From assembly GCA_947172705.1 (NCBI GenBank), contig CAMWCA010000007.1, forward strand, positions 1 to 64,000: DNA of 64,000 bases, given 5' to 3'. This DNA is from an uncultured Lachnospiraceae bacterium. Its GTDB lineage: Bacteria; Bacillota; Clostridia; Lachnospirales; Lachnospiraceae. Under the pieces are notes generated by a model that was given only the letters and a program-made list of their open reading frames with translations, had not been told where the DNA came from and searched no databases. Below are positions 47,384 through 56,993 of this stretch, piece after piece. Every line of letters starts with the position of its first letter. Position 1 is the stretch's first letter. A program made the translations under genes and the position numbers.

Positions 47384-50300
47384 ATGAGAGTATTGACGGC
47401 GCCCCTGGAGGAACTGGGGGAGTTTTTGGAGGTAAAAGATCAGCTGCAAAAGGGCGCTGCAACGGTGGCGCTGACAGGCTGTGTGGAATCTCAAAAGCTG
47501 CATATGGTATATGGACTTGGCGATGGGTTTAAATACAGGCTCATCGTTACGTTCAGTGATCTGCGGGTGAAGGAGCTGCTGGAGGATTACCGTTTTTATG
47601 ACAGAAATGTCACAAGCTATCCGGCGAAGGACCTGATTTTCTATCAGGCGGACATTCACGGGAACCAACTGGTGACGGAGAGGGTGAAATGCTTAAAGCG
47701 TATGCTGGAGGGTAAGCCGGTTACGGTCATTACCACCTTCAGCAGTCTCATGGCGCCTCAGATTCCCCTTACCGTTTGGAAAGAGCATCTTTTATCCATC
47801 AGCAGCAGAGGGCAGGTAGATGAAAAGCAGCTTGCCCGGCGGCTGGTGGAGATGGGCTATGAAAAAAACTATCAGGTAGAGATGCCCGGGCAGTTCAGCA
47901 TTCGGGGCGGTATTATAGATATTTTTGACCTGACGGAGGAGAATCCCTATCGAATCGAGCTGTGGGGAGACGAAGTGGAATCCATTCGAAGCTTTGATGT
48001 GTTAAGCCAGCGCTCTATAGAAAAGCTTTCCGACATCACCGTTTATCCGGCAGGAGAAATGCTGCTTTCCGATCAACGCATGAAAAAGGGCATGGAAAAA
48101 ATTGAAAAAGAGGGGAAGCTTTTTTCGGAAAAGCTGAGGAAGGAATTTCATACGGAGGAAGCCCACCGGATCGATACTCAGATCAGAGAATTGAAGGAAC
48201 AGGTCTACGAATTTCGCAATCTGGTGAATCTGGATGCCTATGTACATTATTTTTATGAGGATACCATATCTTTTCTGGAAATGTTTGATAAGGATAAAAC
48301 CTGTATTTTCGTGGATGAGCCTGCAAGAGTGAAGGAACATGCGGAAGCGGTGGAACTGGAATTTCGGGAGAGTATGATTCACCGGGTGGAGAAAGGTTAC
48401 ATCCTGCCGGGGCAGATGCAGCTTCTGTATGCGCAGGAGGAGGTGGCGGCAAAGCTACAGCAGAGAAGGCTGGTTACCCTTGCTTCTCTGGAATTGAAAA
48501 ACAACCTGTTTAAGATCCACAGGAAGGTGGACTTTTCTGTGAAGAGTATTTCCTCCTATAATAACAGTTTTGAGGCGTTGGTGCAGGATTTGAAGCGTTA
48601 CAGAAAAAAAGGTTACAGAATGCTTCTTTTATCCGGTTCCAGAACCAGAGCGGAAAGGCTTGCCAGGGACTTGAGAGACGAAGAACTGACAGCCTTTTAT
48701 ACGGAGAACCCTGACAGAGAGCTGCAGCCGGGAGAAATCATGACTTTTTACGGCAGAGTCCTGAAAGGATTTGAGTATCCGCTGTTAAAGTTCGTGGTGA
48801 TATCAGAAAGCGATATTTTCGGGGCTGATAAAAAGAAGAAGAAAAAGAGAAAAACCTATGAAGGGCGTAAGATCAACGATTTTAACGAACTGAAGGTAGG
48901 AGACTATGTGGTTCATGAAAACCACGGGCTGGGAATTTACAAGGGGATTGAAAAGGTAGAGATCGAAAAGGTGGTAAAGGATTACATCAAGATCGAATAC
49001 CGGGACGGAGGCAATCTCTATGTCCTTGCCACGGGGCTGGATGTGATACAAAAGTATGCCTCCGCCGATGCAAAGCGCCCCAAACTGAATAAGCTGGGAA
49101 CCCAGGAGTGGAGCCGTACCAAGAGCAAGGTTCGGGAAGCGGCAGGGGAGGTGGCAAAGGATCTGGTGGAACTGTATGCTGCCCGCCAGCAGAAGAATGG
49201 ATTTCAGTATGGTCCGGATACAGTGTGGCAGAAGGAGTTTGAGGAAACTTTTCCCTTTGAAGAAACAGAGGATCAGATACTTGCCATTAACGCCACCAAA
49301 GAGGATATGGAAAGCACGAAGATTATGGACCGCCTGATCTGTGGAGATGTGGGCTATGGCAAGACGGAGATTGCTATCCGTGCGGCGTTTAAGGCTGTGC
49401 AGGAGGGCAAACAGGTGGTTTATCTGGTGCCTACCACTATTTTGGCGCAGCAGCATTATAACACCTTTATCCAACGGATGAAGGATTTCCCGGTGCGGGT
49501 GGATATGCTGTCCAGATTCAGGACGAATGCAGAGCAGAAAAAAACAGTGGAAGACCTGAAAAAAGGACTGGTGGATATTGTGATCGGCACCCACAGAGTT
49601 TTGTCGGCGGATGTTGTTTACAAGGATCTGGGACTTTTGATCATTGACGAAGAGCAGCGGTTTGGGGTTGCCCATAAAGAAAAAATAAAGAAAATGAAAG
49701 AGAATGTGGATGTGCTGACCCTGACGGCAACGCCTATTCCAAGAACCCTTCACATGAGCCTTGTAAGCATCAGAGATATGAGTGTACTGGAGGAAGCGCC
49801 TGGGGACAGGATGCCCATTCAGACCTATGTGCTTGAATATAATGAGGAGATGGTCCGGGAGGCGATTGTGAGGGAACTGTCCAGAAACGGACAGGTGTAC
49901 TATGTCTATAACAGGGTGAACCATATTGCGGATGTGGCGGCTTCCATCCAAAGCCTGGTGCCGGAGGCGGTAGTTTCCTTTGCCCACGGGCAGATGCAGG
50001 AGCGTGAGCTGGAGCGCATTATGTACGATTTTATCAGCGGAGAGATCGATGTGCTGGTGTCTACCACCATCATTGAGACGGGGCTTGATATTTCCAATGT
50101 GAATACCATGATCATCCACGACTCCGATAACATGGGGCTTTCCCAGCTCTACCAGCTTCGGGGGAGAGTGGGAAGAAGCAACCGTACGGCATATGCCTTC
50201 CTTATGTACAAGCGGGACAAAATGTTAAGGGAAGTGGCGGAGAAAAGGCTTGCGGCAATCAAGGAGTTTACAGACCTGGGAAGCGGCTTTAAGATCGCCA

Positions 50301-50908
50301 TGCGTGATCTGGAGATCAGAGGAGCAGGAAATCTGCTGGGGGCAAGGCAGCATGGACATATGCAGGCAGTGGGATATGATCTGTACTGCAAGATGCTCAA
50401 CGAAGCGGTAAAAAATTTAAAGGGTATCAGCACCATTGAGGATTTTACCACCACAGTGGATCTGGATGTGGATGCTTTTATTCCCCCTGCTTATATTGTC
50501 AACGAAATTCAAAAGCTGGATATTTATAAACGGATCGCCGGCATTGAAAATCAGGGGGAATGTGATGATATGAAGGAGGAACTGTTAGACCGTTTTGGAG
50601 AGATTCCCCTTGCGGTACAGAACCTTTTCCGCATTTCCATGATCCGGGTAAATGCCCATAGGCTTTATATTACAGATATCAAAGGGAAAAACGGAGAAAT
50701 TTTGATTTCCCTGAAAAGAGACGCACAGATCTATGGGGAAAAAATACCGAAGCTTTTGGATAAGCATGAAAAGCTTTCCTTTAATTATAAGATGACAAGT
50801 TTTCTGTATCGTTACAAAAAAAGCGGTATGGTGGAAAAGGATGCTCAGACCTTGCTGGAACTGACCGAAAATTTGCTGGAGGATATGAAGATCCTGCAGC
50901 GGAAATAA
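47384..50908 (+). CDS. mfd: Transcription-repair coupling factor Mfd
   Basis: ~1174 aa; RLICGDVGYGKTEIAIRAAFKAV, LLIIDEEQRFGV, LRGRVGRSNRTAYAF; RID/UvrB-like N-terminus. Confidence 0.97.
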   Translation: MRVLTAPLEELGEFLEVKDQLQKGAATVALTGCVESQKLHMVYGLGDGFKYRLIVTFSDLRVKELLEDYRFYDRNVTSYPAKDLIFYQADIHGNQLVTERVKCLKRMLEGKPVTVITTFSSLMAPQIPLTVWKEHLLSISSRGQVDEKQLARRLVEMGYEKNYQVEMPGQFSIRGGIIDIFDLTEENPYRIELWGDEVESIRSFDVLSQRSIEKLSDITVYPAGEMLLSDQRMKKGMEKIEKEGKLFSEKLRKEFHTEEAHRIDTQIRELKEQVYEFRNLVNLDAYVHYFYEDTISFLEMFDKDKTCIFVDEPARVKEHAEAVELEFRESMIHRVEKGYILPGQMQLLYAQEEVAAKLQQRRLVTLASLELKNNLFKIHRKVDFSVKSISSYNNSFEALVQDLKRYRKKGYRMLLLSGSRTRAERLARDLRDEELTAFYTENPDRELQPGEIMTFYGRVLKGFEYPLLKFVVISESDIFGADKKKKKKRKTYEGRKINDFNELKVGDYVVHENHGLGIYKGIEKVEIEKVVKDYIKIEYRDGGNLYVLATGLDVIQKYASADAKRPKLNKLGTQEWSRTKSKVREAAGEVAKDLVELYAARQQKNGFQYGPDTVWQKEFEETFPFEETEDQILAINATKEDMESTKIMDRLICGDVGYGKTEIAIRAAFKAVQEGKQVVYLVPTTILAQQHYNTFIQRMKDFPVRVDMLSRFRTNAEQKKTVEDLKKGLVDIVIGTHRVLSADVVYKDLGLLIIDEEQRFGVAHKEKIKKMKENVDVLTLTATPIPRTLHMSLVSIRDMSVLEEAPGDRMPIQTYVLEYNEEMVREAIVRELSRNGQVYYVYNRVNHIADVAASIQSLVPEAVVSFAHGQMQERELERIMYDFISGEIDVLVSTTIIETGLDISNVNTMIIHDSDNMGLSQLYQLRGRVGRSNRTAYAFLMYKRDKMLREVAEKRLAAIKEFTDLGSGFKIAMRDLEIRGAGNLLGARQHGHMQAVGYDLYCKMLNEAVKNLKGISTIEDFTTTVDLDVDAFIPPAYIVNEIQKLDIYKRIAGIENQGECDDMKEELLDRFGEIPLAVQNLFRISMIRVNAHRLYITDIKGKNGEILISLKRDAQIYGEKIPKLLDKHEKLSFNYKMTSFLYRYKKSGMVEKDAQTLLELTENLLEDMKILQRK

Positions 50909-50989
50909 AAATGCCTATACCCAAAAAGAACGAAATAGTGTACAATAAGAAATGTAGCTGCTTTTTACAAACATCCGGAGGATAGGATA

Positions 50990-52762
50990 ATGGATATTTT
51001 TAGCATACTAACGATGGTTGGCGGTCTTGCCTTGTTTCTGTATGGAATGGAGGTTCTTGGGGACGGTTTGAAAAAGGCGTCCGGGGGTAAGCTGGAGATT
51101 ATTTTGGAGAAGCTTACATCCAACAAGCTTATGGCGATTCTCCTGGGGGCGGGCGTAACTGCCGTGATCCAATCCTCATCGGCAACTACTGTTATGGTGG
51201 TAGGTTTTGTCAATTCAGGGATTATGAAGCTTTCCCAGGCAGTAGGGGTCATTCTGGGAGCCAATGTGGGAACTACGGTGACGGCATGGCTCTTAAGCCT
51301 GACAGGGGTGGAAGGCTCAGGCATGTTCCTTCAATTTTTAAAGCCCTCTTCCTTTGCGCCGATTTTAGCTTTTGTGGGTGTTGTGATGCGCAGCATGAGC
51401 AAAAGGGAAAAGCATAAAGTAGCCGCTACCATTATGATTGGTTTTGCGGTGCTTATGACAGGGATGGAAACCATGTCAAATGTGGTGAAACCCCTGGCGG
51501 AAAATTCTGATTTTACAAATATATTGCTGATGTTTTCCAATCCGGTACTGGGCATGCTGATCGGTCTTGTGCTGACAGCGATCATTCAGTCTTCATCGGC
51601 TTCCGTAGGTATTCTTCAGGCACTGTGCGTTTCAGGCGCAGTCAGTTATTCCACTGCAATTCCCATTATCATGGGACAAAATATTGGCGATTGCGTAGCG
51701 GCTCTTCTCTCCAGCGCGGGAGCAGGCAAGCAGGCAAAGAGAGCGGCTTTGATCGGCTTATACTATAAGATCATAAAAGCAGTGGCTTTTATGGCGGTTT
51801 TCTATGCCCTGAATGCGGTAATCCATTTTGAATTTTTAAGCCAGCCGGCAAGCGCGCTGGGGGTTGCAGTGATTCATACCACCTTTAACGTAGCATCGGT
51901 TATTCTCATGTATCCTTTTACGTGGGTATTGGAAAAGCTGGTATATCTCACCATTCCCGAGAGCGAAGAGGAGACTCAGGCGATCAGCGCGGTAAAGAAG
52001 GAAATCCAAATTCTGGACCCTCGTTTTTTAAATACTCCAAGAGTTGCCCTGGAGCAATGTAAAAATGCTGCTGTGGATATGGCGAATTATGCCAGGGATG
52101 CGTTGTTTATGGCGATCCGTATGCTGGATCGGTTCGATAAAAAGGAAGCGGGCAAGGTGATCGAGCTGGAGGAACTTGTGGATCATTATGAGGATGAACT
52201 GGGTTCCTATTTGATCAAGTTAAGCAGCAAGCATCTGACGGCAAAGGACAGCCAGGAGCTTTCTGTGCTGCTTCACTGTATCGGCGATTTTGAGAGGATC
52301 TCTGACCATGCCATTAATATTATGGAATCTGCAAGGGAAATGTATGAGAAGGAAATGGCGTTCTCAAGAAAAGCGGAAGAGGAGCTTGCCATTTTCACAG
52401 GAGCTGTGAAGGATATTATCAATACCTCCATTCAGGTATTCCAACAGGAGGATCTGAAGCTTGCCTGCACGGTAGAACCTATGGAGGAGGTCATTGATTA
52501 TCTGAATTCTGAGATCAAGAAGCGTCATATCAAACGTCTTCGCAAAGGGAAATGTACGATTGAGATGGGGTTTGTGCTCTCAGATATTACCACAAACTAT
52601 GAAAGAGTATCAGATCATTGCTCCAATATTGCCCTCTGTCTGCTTCAATTAAATGAAGAGAATTTTGATACCCATGAGTATCAGGACAATCTGACCAGCA
52701 AGGACAATGTGGTTTTTGCAGCAGAAGTAAAAAAATTACGGGAGCAATATGTGCTTCCATAA
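50990..52762 (+). CDS. Na/Pi cotransporter family protein with C-terminal PhoU-like domain
   Basis: GAGVTAVIQSSSATTVMVVGFVNSG and AIIQSSSASVGILQAL repeats, PhoU-like helical C-terminus. Confidence 0.95.
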   Translation: MDIFSILTMVGGLALFLYGMEVLGDGLKKASGGKLEIILEKLTSNKLMAILLGAGVTAVIQSSSATTVMVVGFVNSGIMKLSQAVGVILGANVGTTVTAWLLSLTGVEGSGMFLQFLKPSSFAPILAFVGVVMRSMSKREKHKVAATIMIGFAVLMTGMETMSNVVKPLAENSDFTNILLMFSNPVLGMLIGLVLTAIIQSSSASVGILQALCVSGAVSYSTAIPIIMGQNIGDCVAALLSSAGAGKQAKRAALIGLYYKIIKAVAFMAVFYALNAVIHFEFLSQPASALGVAVIHTTFNVASVILMYPFTWVLEKLVYLTIPESEEETQAISAVKKEIQILDPRFLNTPRVALEQCKNAAVDMANYARDALFMAIRMLDRFDKKEAGKVIELEELVDHYEDELGSYLIKLSSKHLTAKDSQELSVLLHCIGDFERISDHAINIMESAREMYEKEMAFSRKAEEELAIFTGAVKDIINTSIQVFQQEDLKLACTVEPMEEVIDYLNSEIKKRHIKRLRKGKCTIEMGFVLSDITTNYERVSDHCSNIALCLLQLNEENFDTHEYQDNLTSKDNVVFAAEVKKLREQYVLP

Positions 52763-52855
52763 GAAGTTTTTCTGAGTTAAAGTCCGTTTTATGGGACTGC
52801 CATAATGTTATTCTGATAATAGATGAAGAAAATTATCGAAATGACAGGAGGCAGT

Positions 52856-52960
52856 ATGATGAAAGGATATTTTGTAAACAATGGATACATGGGACTGGTA
52901 GAGGGAAGCTACATGCTTTTTGCCAGTGAAGAAGATTATCTGGATTATCTGGAAAGATAA
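52856..52960 (+). CDS. Small protein (34 aa), MMKGYFVNNGYMGLVEGSYMLFASEEDYLDYLER
   Basis: Strong RBS acaggaggcagt-ATG; ORF fills the gap between two genes; below the ORF track size cutoff. Confidence 0.65.
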   Translation: MMKGYFVNNGYMGLVEGSYMLFASEEDYLDYLER

Positions 52961-52978
52961 CAATGGGAATGAGGAAAA

Positions 52979-53512
52979 ATGGCAAAGAGAATGGGGCGGA
53001 AGGAGCTTACCAGACCGGCGGATGAGCTTGCGCCGGAACTTTTAGGAAAGCTGCTGTGCAGGAAAACGGATCAGGGAATTCTGAAGCTGAGAATCATGGA
53101 GACGGAATGCTATCTGGGCGAGGAGGATACGGCATGTCATGCCAGTAAGGGCAGGACGGAGCGGACAAAGGTTCTTTACGAAAAAGGCGGAACCGCCTAC
53201 ATTTATCTCTGTTATGGAATCCATTCCCTTTTTAATGTGGTAAGCGGAAAAGAGGGACATCCCCAAGCCGTATTGATCCGGGGTGTTGAAGGCTATAATG
53301 GTCCGGGTAAACTTACCAGCGCCATGAAGATTGACAGAAGTCTGAACGGCGAGGATATGGTCATATCTAAAAGTCTGTGGCTGGAGGATGATGGATACAG
53401 ACCCGCTTATGTAACGGCAAAGCGGGTGGGGATCGACTATGCCACAGAGGAGTACAGAGAGATTTTGTGGCGTTTTATTGCAGAGGATAAGAGCTATAAG
53501 CCGGTCAAATAA
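52979..53512 (+). CDS. DNA-3-methyladenine glycosylase (AAG/MPG family)
   Basis: LAPELLGKLLCRK...RIMETECYLGEEDTACHASKGRTERTKVLYEKGGTAYIYLCYGIHSLFNVV. Confidence 0.96.
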   Translation: MAKRMGRKELTRPADELAPELLGKLLCRKTDQGILKLRIMETECYLGEEDTACHASKGRTERTKVLYEKGGTAYIYLCYGIHSLFNVVSGKEGHPQAVLIRGVEGYNGPGKLTSAMKIDRSLNGEDMVISKSLWLEDDGYRPAYVTAKRVGIDYATEEYREILWRFIAEDKSYKPVK

Positions 53513-53526
53513 GAAAGCTTCTTAAG

Positions 53527-54189
53527 ATGAGAGGATTTATGAAGATCATTTACGGAACAGGAAACAATGCAAAAATTTCCTATATGCGGAGAGCGTTGGA
53601 GAAACTTTCCATGGAGGGAATTTCCATAGAAATTCAGGGTTTGTATGAAGCGGCGGCGGAAAGAAACCTGACAATTCCCCAGGTGGAGGAAAGGGGCAAT
53701 ACGCCTCTGGAAAATGCCAGAGAGAAGGCGGAGCAATATTTTGCCTTGTTCCGATGCCCTGTATTTTCCTGTGACAGCGGGCTTTACCTTTGGAATCATG
53801 GAACAGGAATGCCTTTGCCCCAGGAAAGCCAGCCAGGCGTTTGTGTCCGCGGCCGTGATGGGAAAAGGCGCAGCGACCAGGAACTGCTGAACCATTACAT
53901 TCATTTGGTAAAGAAATATGGACCCATCAGGGCAAGGTATCAAAATGCCATTTGTCTGATCTGGGACGAGCACACCAGAGCGGAAAGCCAGGCGGAGGAG
54001 CTATGGGGAGAACCTTTTCTGCTAACAGATATACCCCATCCAAGGCGGGTGGAAGGATTTCCTCTGGACAGCATTTCTCTGGATCTGAAAACGCAAAAAT
54101 ATTTTTATGATATGGAGAATAATTTGCAGGATGATTTGGTATCCCATCAGGGATTCTCAAATTTTTTTTATGAATTTTTGAAAAAATAA
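53527..54189 (+). CDS. RdgB/HAM1-like non-canonical purine NTP pyrophosphatase
   Basis: IIYGTGNNAKISYMRRAL (T-x-N-x-K), ENAREKAEQYFALFRCPVFSCDSGLYL. Confidence 0.75.
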   Translation: MRGFMKIIYGTGNNAKISYMRRALEKLSMEGISIEIQGLYEAAAERNLTIPQVEERGNTPLENAREKAEQYFALFRCPVFSCDSGLYLWNHGTGMPLPQESQPGVCVRGRDGKRRSDQELLNHYIHLVKKYGPIRARYQNAICLIWDEHTRAESQAEELWGEPFLLTDIPHPRRVEGFPLDSISLDLKTQKYFYDMENNLQDDLVSHQGFSNFFYEFLKK

Positions 54190-54303
54190 TAGAAAATTGC
54201 AACAAAAAATGCCCTAAGCGCGATGGATTACAACTATTCATTGGAATAGATGTAATTTATACTTAAACTGTTAGTGAAATACGCGAAATGGGAGAATTCT
54301 TTT

Positions 54304-54690
54304 ATGCAGGGAGTAGAAGAGAAAAAGGTTGAACAAATGATTTCACATATGATGCTGGATATGGGTGTGCCGGCGCATTTGAAAGGCTACCGCTATGTGA
54401 GATCGGCTGTTTTTATGGCTGAGGAGGATATGAAGGTGGTGGGAAGCGTTACAAAGCTTCTTTACCCGGAGATTGCAAAGCAGTATAATACTACTGACGG
54501 TAAGGTTGAGCGGGCGATTCGCAATGCCATTGAGATTTCGTGGATGCGGGGAAATAAAAAGACCTTTGAAGGTCTGTTTGGATATTGTGCGGAAAGCGGT
54601 CAGGGCAGACCTACCAACAGCGAATACATAGCGGTAATCGCAGATACCATCAGAATACGATTAAATACGGAAAGCGCTGAAGAAGAATAA
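54304..54690 (+). CDS. Stand-alone Spo0A C-terminal-type DNA-binding domain protein
   Basis: MLDMGVPAHLKGYRYVRSAVFMAEEDMKVVGSVTKLLYPEIAKQYNTTDGKVERAIRNAIEISWMRGN...GRPTNSEYIAVIAD; no receiver domain. Confidence 0.9.
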   Translation: MQGVEEKKVEQMISHMMLDMGVPAHLKGYRYVRSAVFMAEEDMKVVGSVTKLLYPEIAKQYNTTDGKVERAIRNAIEISWMRGNKKTFEGLFGYCAESGQGRPTNSEYIAVIADTIRIRLNTESAEEE

Positions 54691-54732
54691 AAGATTTTCC
54701 AGAGGCTTTCCGGGGAAGCAGAGGAGAAACTT

Positions 54733-55932
54733 ATGGAGAAGCCTGCAATTTGCGGAGGAAAGCCCATTCGGGATAAGAAAATTTCATACGGACATCAATA
54801 CATTGATGAGGCTGATATTCGTGCTGTGGTGGAGGTGCTGAAAAGTGATTTTCTTACCTGTGGACCTAAAATAGGAGAATTGGAGAATAAGCTGTGCCAA
54901 ATCACAGGCGCAAAATATGCGGTAGTGTGCAGCAGCGGAACTGCGGCGCTGCATATGGCATGTCAGGCGGCAGGAATCGGAGAGGGGGATCAGGTCATTA
55001 CCACACCCATCACCTTTGCCGCGTCGGCAAATTGTGTGCGGTATTGCGGCGGTACGCCGGTGTTTGCCGACATCAATGATGAAACCTATAATATTGATCC
55101 TGCAGAAGTGGAAAAGCTGACCAATGAAAAGACAAAAGCGGTGGTAGCAGTGGATTTTACGGGGCAGTCGGTGGAACTGGACCGTCTCCTTGCCCATTGC
55201 CGTGCCAACAACCTGATTTTGATAGAGGATGGCGCCCATGTAATCGGAACCCGTTATAAGGGAAAAAACAACGGTTCTATAGCGGATATGACTACCTTAA
55301 GCTTCCATCCGGTAAAGACGGTTACCGGAGGAGAAGGCGGGGCGGTTCTGACCAACAGTGAAGAATATTATAAAAAGCTGCTCTTATACCGCGCCCACGG
55401 CATCACCAGAGATCCGGAGCAAATGGAGCACGAGCCTGATGGACCCTGGTACTATGAGCAGATCACACTGGCAATGAATTACCGGATGACGGATATGCAG
55501 GCGGCGCTGATCATCAGCCAGCTGGATAAACTGCCTGTGTTTTCTGCAAGGAGAAAAGAGATCGTAAAAGCCTACAATGAGGCTTTTTCCAAATTGCCGC
55601 AGATCATTGTGCAGAAAGAGATACCGGAATCAGATACTACGAGGCATCTGTATATTCTCAGGCTGAAGTTGTCTGAATTACGGATAGACAGAAAGCAGTT
55701 TTTTGAAGCGTTGGATGCGGAGAACATATGCTGTAATGTGCACTATATTCCAACCTATTATTTCCCTTATTATGAGAAGCTGGGATATAAAAGGGGCTTG
55801 TGTCCCAAGGCGGAGAGGCTGTATCAGGAGATCATCAGCCTGCCTTTATATTATGCCATGACAGATCAGGATGTGCAGGATGTGATCGGTGCGGTGACAA
55901 AGATAGCGGAATATTATGGAACAGGGGTATAG
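54733..55932 (+). CDS. PseC-like UDP-4-keto-6-deoxy-sugar aminotransferase (DegT/DnrJ/EryC1)
   Basis: KKISYGHQYIDEADIRAVVEVLKSDFLTCGPKIGELE, CSSGTAALHMA, TLSFHPVKTVTGGEGGAVLT. Confidence 0.9.
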   Translation: MEKPAICGGKPIRDKKISYGHQYIDEADIRAVVEVLKSDFLTCGPKIGELENKLCQITGAKYAVVCSSGTAALHMACQAAGIGEGDQVITTPITFAASANCVRYCGGTPVFADINDETYNIDPAEVEKLTNEKTKAVVAVDFTGQSVELDRLLAHCRANNLILIEDGAHVIGTRYKGKNNGSIADMTTLSFHPVKTVTGGEGGAVLTNSEEYYKKLLLYRAHGITRDPEQMEHEPDGPWYYEQITLAMNYRMTDMQAALIISQLDKLPVFSARRKEIVKAYNEAFSKLPQIIVQKEIPESDTTRHLYILRLKLSELRIDRKQFFEALDAENICCNVHYIPTYYFPYYEKLGYKRGLCPKAERLYQEIISLPLYYAMTDQDVQDVIGAVTKIAEYYGTGV

Positions 55933-55935
55933 GAA

Positions 55936-56970
55936 ATGAAATTAAGTGTGATCGTGCCTGTTTATAATATGGCGGCAGGAGATAAGCTTACCTGGTGCCT
56001 GAATTCACTGGTGAATCAGACATTATCAGATTATGAAATTATTGCGGTGGACGATTGCTCCACCGACAATTCGCTGGAAATTCTCCGGCAGTATGAGCAA
56101 AGCTATCCGGATCGGTTTAAGGTGATCGCTTCCCCGGTGAACAAAAAGCAGGGAGGCGCAAAAAATCTTGGACTGGAAGCGGCAAAGGGAGAGTGGATCG
56201 GATTCATAGACAGCGACGACTGGGTTACACCGGATTTCTATGAAAAGCTGATTACCAGGGGGGAAGAGACGGGAGCCGATCTGGTAGGGTGCGATTACCA
56301 TCTTACCGGGGAGCACAGCATGAAGATCGGACAGGTGGTACACAACAACAAACAATCTCAGGCAGGAACCCTTACAAAAGAGAAATACAGGTCACTGATT
56401 CTGGATAGTGGAAGCCTTGTGGTAAAGATCTATAAACGTCATATCATATTTGATTTTCCCAATCGTTTTCCCGAAAATATTTTTTATGAGGATAATGCCA
56501 TCAGTAATTCCTGGATGTTGAGAGCGAAATGCTTTGCGTATCTGGAGGAGCCTCTTTACTATTATTATCAGCATGATGCATCGACGGTTCATACCATAAC
56601 CCCCAGGAGATGCCAGGACAGAATGGAAGCGGCAAGGGTGATGGTAAGGGAGGCAAAGGAATTTGGTTTTCTGGAAGAATATTATCCTGAGATCGAGAGC
56701 AGCTTTACCACGCTGTTTTATGTAAATACACTGTTTTCCTACATGGCAGGAGTGAAAAAAAGAAAATACGGTTTTGTGAAGCGCCTTGGCAGAGAGATGA
56801 GAGAAACCTTCCCCGGATTCATGGAGAACGTTTATTATCAGGAACGGGTTCACCAGGAGGAACGCAAGCTGATCAGGATACATATGCGGTCTACCCTTTG
56901 CTTTATGCTGTATTACAGGGTACTGTGGGGATATAGAAATTTGAGGAAAGCCATCGCAGGGAAGAAATAA
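55936..56970 (+). CDS. Glycosyltransferase family 2
   Basis: KLSVIVPVYNMAAGDKLTWCLNSLVNQTLSDYEIIAVDDCSTDNS...GFIDSDDWV. Confidence 0.95.
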   Translation: MKLSVIVPVYNMAAGDKLTWCLNSLVNQTLSDYEIIAVDDCSTDNSLEILRQYEQSYPDRFKVIASPVNKKQGGAKNLGLEAAKGEWIGFIDSDDWVTPDFYEKLITRGEETGADLVGCDYHLTGEHSMKIGQVVHNNKQSQAGTLTKEKYRSLILDSGSLVVKIYKRHIIFDFPNRFPENIFYEDNAISNSWMLRAKCFAYLEEPLYYYYQHDASTVHTITPRRCQDRMEAARVMVREAKEFGFLEEYYPEIESSFTTLFYVNTLFSYMAGVKKRKYGFVKRLGREMRETFPGFMENVYYQERVHQEERKLIRIHMRSTLCFMLYYRVLWGYRNLRKAIAGKK

Positions 56971-56993
56971 AAACTGCCGGAATGGAGATTAGA

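Noticed and set aside
48803-50119. 438-aa minus-strand ORF antisense to mfd
   Set aside because: Fully antisense to highly conserved mfd; His/Ile-rich shadow translation without recognisable domain
54268-54280. 13-nt match (ctgttagtgaaat) to the end of the giant hairpin core
   Set aside because: No inverted partner or core hairpins nearby and it spans a gene start; most likely chance
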